Part shown: positions 18,867 through 21,181 of the stretch, one piece after another
How the letters are laid out: each line of letters opens with the position of its first letter
Numbering within the stretch: position 1 is the first letter of the stretch
Assembly: GCF_000315625.1 (NCBI RefSeq)
Contig: NW_005434664.1
Location: 957,363-978,543 of the forward strand
DNA from: Guillardia theta CCMP2712
Lineage: Eukaryota; Cryptophyceae; Pyrenomonadales; Geminigeraceae
Reading direction: 5' to 3'
Length of the DNA: 21,181 nt
Program-made: the position numbers and the translations under genes
The notes under the pieces: model-generated
What the model saw: the letters and a program-made list of their open reading frames with translations, nothing else
Told to the model about the DNA's origin: nothing
The model's database searches: none

Positions 18867-20512
18867 AGAGCTTCATTCCCCTGCCATGAGCGCGCAGGCC
18901 GATGGAGGGATGTTGGACAACTGAGGAAGGTGGATGAAGGTACCAAGAATGAGAACGATACAGTTCCTCCGAACAAGATACCTGACAACACTGATTGCAT
19001 ACAATCAGACAAGAGGCAGTTTGTTGAGCTAAGACGACTCAGTCATCACAAACAATCCCTTGCGTTGAGGAGAGAACAAATTATGCAACCTGACGTCCTC
19101 GACGACCATCAGTCAAATCCGATTCCAACCAACAGATCATCTCTCATGAGCTCCTCTATCTCCTCAATGCCTGATATCCTCCACAGCCTAACTCCGTCTC
19201 AGACTTCGGACTCCTTCCTCTTCGATCCTTCGGCTCCCCGTAACGTGTCCTACCGGGCATGTGCACAAAACCTCTCTCCACCAGACCCGGCGTGGGCGCC
19301 CCCCTGTCCAAGCCCTTGGCAGTCAGACCTCTGGACGATACCCTTCCCCTCGACCAGCGCTGCCCTCCAAGCCTCCCTTCCAAACGCGCTGGAACCGAGC
19401 GAGCTATCATACGGGCAGTGCATCCTACAGAACCTCGCGAGCTCTCTCCCCGCCACCTACGCGGACATCGCGCGATGTTGGGACCGTCTGCCCGCTGCTG
19501 CTGCTGCTGCTGCTGCAAGCATGGAAGAGGACCAGAGCAGCATACGCCAGGTATCAGGCACTTCTGACGTCAGAGTCACACTTGCTTGGACTGCAACGGA
19601 CACCTCCTGCTTCTCCGCAGACGTCAAGCCCACTCCCGATCATTCCAGCCTGAGTGTGGCGGAGGGGCCGGGCCTTGAGGAGAACGAGGACGCGCCGGCG
19701 ATGCTGGACCATGGGCTCATCGACCGATGGAGGGAGACAATCAAACAAGTTGGCGAGGAGAAGGATGGCAGTGAGGGCGTCGTGATCGTCTTGGCGCGGA
19801 AGGGGAGGTCAGAAGCAGCAGCGAGGAAGCGAGTGGAGGTGACGTACGAGATGCTGGCGAGTCATTTCAACAAGAGTCTGGTAGAGACGTCGAGAAAGAT
19901 CGTAAGCTTGTTGCTGATGTGCTCGAGTCTGGTACTGACAGGAGGACGACGATGCTTGCAGGGGATCGGCAAGTCTACTATGAAGATAGTGTGCAGGAGG
20001 CTGGGGATCCACAAGTGGCCGTACAAGCACACGGGGAAGAGGCGCAGGCGAAGTCAGATGACAGAAGAGCCGGTGAGTGGCCTCTGGGGGGGGGGGGGGG
20101 ACGGCAAGGACTTGGCCAACTGACCAAATGTTTGGCCTGCTTGTCGGAAGGCAGGGAGCTAGAGGGTAGGGAGCTAGAGGGTAGGGAGCTAGAGGGAAAC
20201 TTGTTATGTTGTTTCTTTGTCATAACGATGATGCACGTTGCTGCTCGATTCGGTGAGCCTTGTTTCGTTGGTCGTCGAGTCTTTGATTTGATGCGCTAAA
20301 TCCTAGAATGTCGTTCTCTCCTTCGAGTGACTGAGACGTACCTGCAGATGCCCTTCGACCTGTCCGACATTGAGTCGCAAGAGGAGGAGCAACGCGACGA
20401 GGATGGAGGCAGAGGAACTCAACTTGATCGCGTTGCTGAGGAAGACCAAGGGAATGCAAGCAGTTATGCTCGGAGAGACAGTAGCCGGATGACCGACACA
20501 TCAAAGTCCTAA
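18867..20512 (+). CDS. RWP-RK domain transcription factor, 5' start unresolved
   Basis: A nuclear DNA-binding regulator by family; RWP-RK proteins include the NIN/NLP nitrate regulators and the RKD gamete factors of the green lineage, and occur in other protists. Exons: open from 18867 to 19901, 19962-20072, and 20348-20512 (TAA). The first in-frame ATG is 19083, but the frame runs open upstream to 18867 with protein-like sequence, so an earlier exon probably supplies the start. The long N-terminus is Ser/Pro-rich and disordered, with an alanine run at 19494-19516. The domain begins VTYEMLASHFNKSLVETSRKI. A 60-nt intron (19902-19961, gtaagc...gcttgcag) follows, then GKSTMKIVCRRLGIHKWPYKH, a divergent form of the RWPxRK signature, and a basic GKRRRRS that may serve nuclear import. 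Because 60 is divisible by three, the unspliced frame stays open and inserts 20 residues into the domain. The last exon encodes an acidic Glu/Asp/Gln tail. No NLP-type GAF or PB1 domain is visible, so it is closer in layout to RKD-like or stand-alone members. Confidence 0.85.
19494..19516 (+). repeat. (GCT)n repeat coding for poly-alanine
   Basis: Seven to eight tandem gct/gca triplets inside the RWP-RK first exon encode an alanine run after the RLP residues. The triplet repeat may vary in length between strains while keeping the frame. Confidence 0.9.
20153..20196 (+). repeat. 15-nt unit x3 tandem repeat in RWP-RK intron
   Basis: Three near-identical copies of agggagctagagggt in the intron 20073-20347, after a 12-nt poly-G run at about 20088-20099. 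Confidence 0.92.
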
Positions 20513-20836
20513 AAACTAAAGTAAGTGTGTAAATTTATGCGTGAATTAAGGCAGGTTCCATCATCTCCACGCTTGTTTGCTTTCCCGTTTCTTCTCGTAT
20601 TCGACACTTTTCTTCCTTGTTCTCCTCCTTCTTTTCCTTTTTCTCATCCTTTACGTTGCCTTCTCTAGTGTGCCGAGCCAGAACCACTCCCTCATCCTCC
20701 TTCACTTCTCCTAAATTTTTACCTCTTTTCCTCTAACCTTTTGCTATGACATTTCTCGTCGCAACTTCAACATTTTCATGCTCAATCTCCCTCCTTCCGT
20801 TCCTTCTTACAACATCCAGCGACTCTACCTTCTGAT
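20513..20836. other. pyrimidine-rich 3' flank
   Basis: Downstream of the RWP-RK stop. Rich in cttct/ttcctt words, with no coding or clear signal seen. Confidence 0.5.
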
Positions 20837-21074
<238 letters not shown>

Positions 21075-21181
21075 ACCTTCTGATCTCTCTCACCTGTCGT
21101 CCGACTTTCTGTGCCCAAGTGGCTTCAACGAGCAACAACACAATGTCTGGTTAGAGCGGCGGAAGGAGGACGCGGGGGCGG

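Overview
This is eukaryotic nuclear DNA. The genes are broken by many small GT-AG introns, with a dominant size class of about 45-51 nt, and proteins recognisable by family appear only after these introns are removed. Intergenic and intronic DNA is full of polypurine/polypyrimidine tracts and microsatellites, and there is one 100-N assembly gap. A unicellular alga or protist fits best. The set of an RWP-RK regulator, a transmembrane double-domain cyclase of the ciliate/apicomplexan type and compact introns would suit a cryptophyte such as Guillardia, but that name is inference. No bacterial operon, CRISPR, rRNA or tRNA was recognised.

Layout: (1) 99-2307 (+), 3' part of a ribonucleoside hydrolase gene whose first exon lies upstream of the window. 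(2) 2865-3876 (+), a NUDT15-like Nudix hydrolase with a perfect Nudix box split by an intron. (3) 3877-5781, a gene-poor stretch with several short repeats. (4) 5782-10059 (+), a five-exon, 1253-residue class III nucleotide cyclase with two membrane blocks and two catalytic domains. (5) 10536-12369 (-), a single-domain rhodanese, convergent with the cyclase, with a probable mitochondrial presequence and an intron holding the assembly gap. (6) 13574-15395 (+), a multi-exon gene I do not recognise. (7) 15440-17851 (+), an ankyrin-repeat protein with a basic, possibly coiled-coil tail, which could conceivably be the 3' half of gene 6. (8) 17852-18866, non-coding DNA sharing sequence blocks with a hairpin in the last ankyrin-gene intron. 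(9) about 18867-20512 (+), an RWP-RK transcription factor with an intron inside the domain and a variant signature. (10) 20837-21074, a long CT microsatellite flanked by a 17-nt direct repeat.

The genes are not an obvious pathway. The nucleoside hydrolase and Nudix enzyme both act on nucleosides or nucleotides, and the cyclase makes a cyclic nucleotide, but there is no sign of co-regulation. The cyclase is the most interesting object. Its two catalytic halves are each missing the residues the other keeps, so they should form one composite active site. The order of the halves is reversed relative to animal transmembrane adenylyl cyclases and matches the inverted order described for ciliate and Plasmodium guanylyl cyclases. 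The P-type-ATPase-like domain of those enzymes is not seen in the 1.7 kb upstream. Exon coordinates come from reading splice sites and frame by eye; every listed boundary keeps the reading frame, but none is backed by transcript data.
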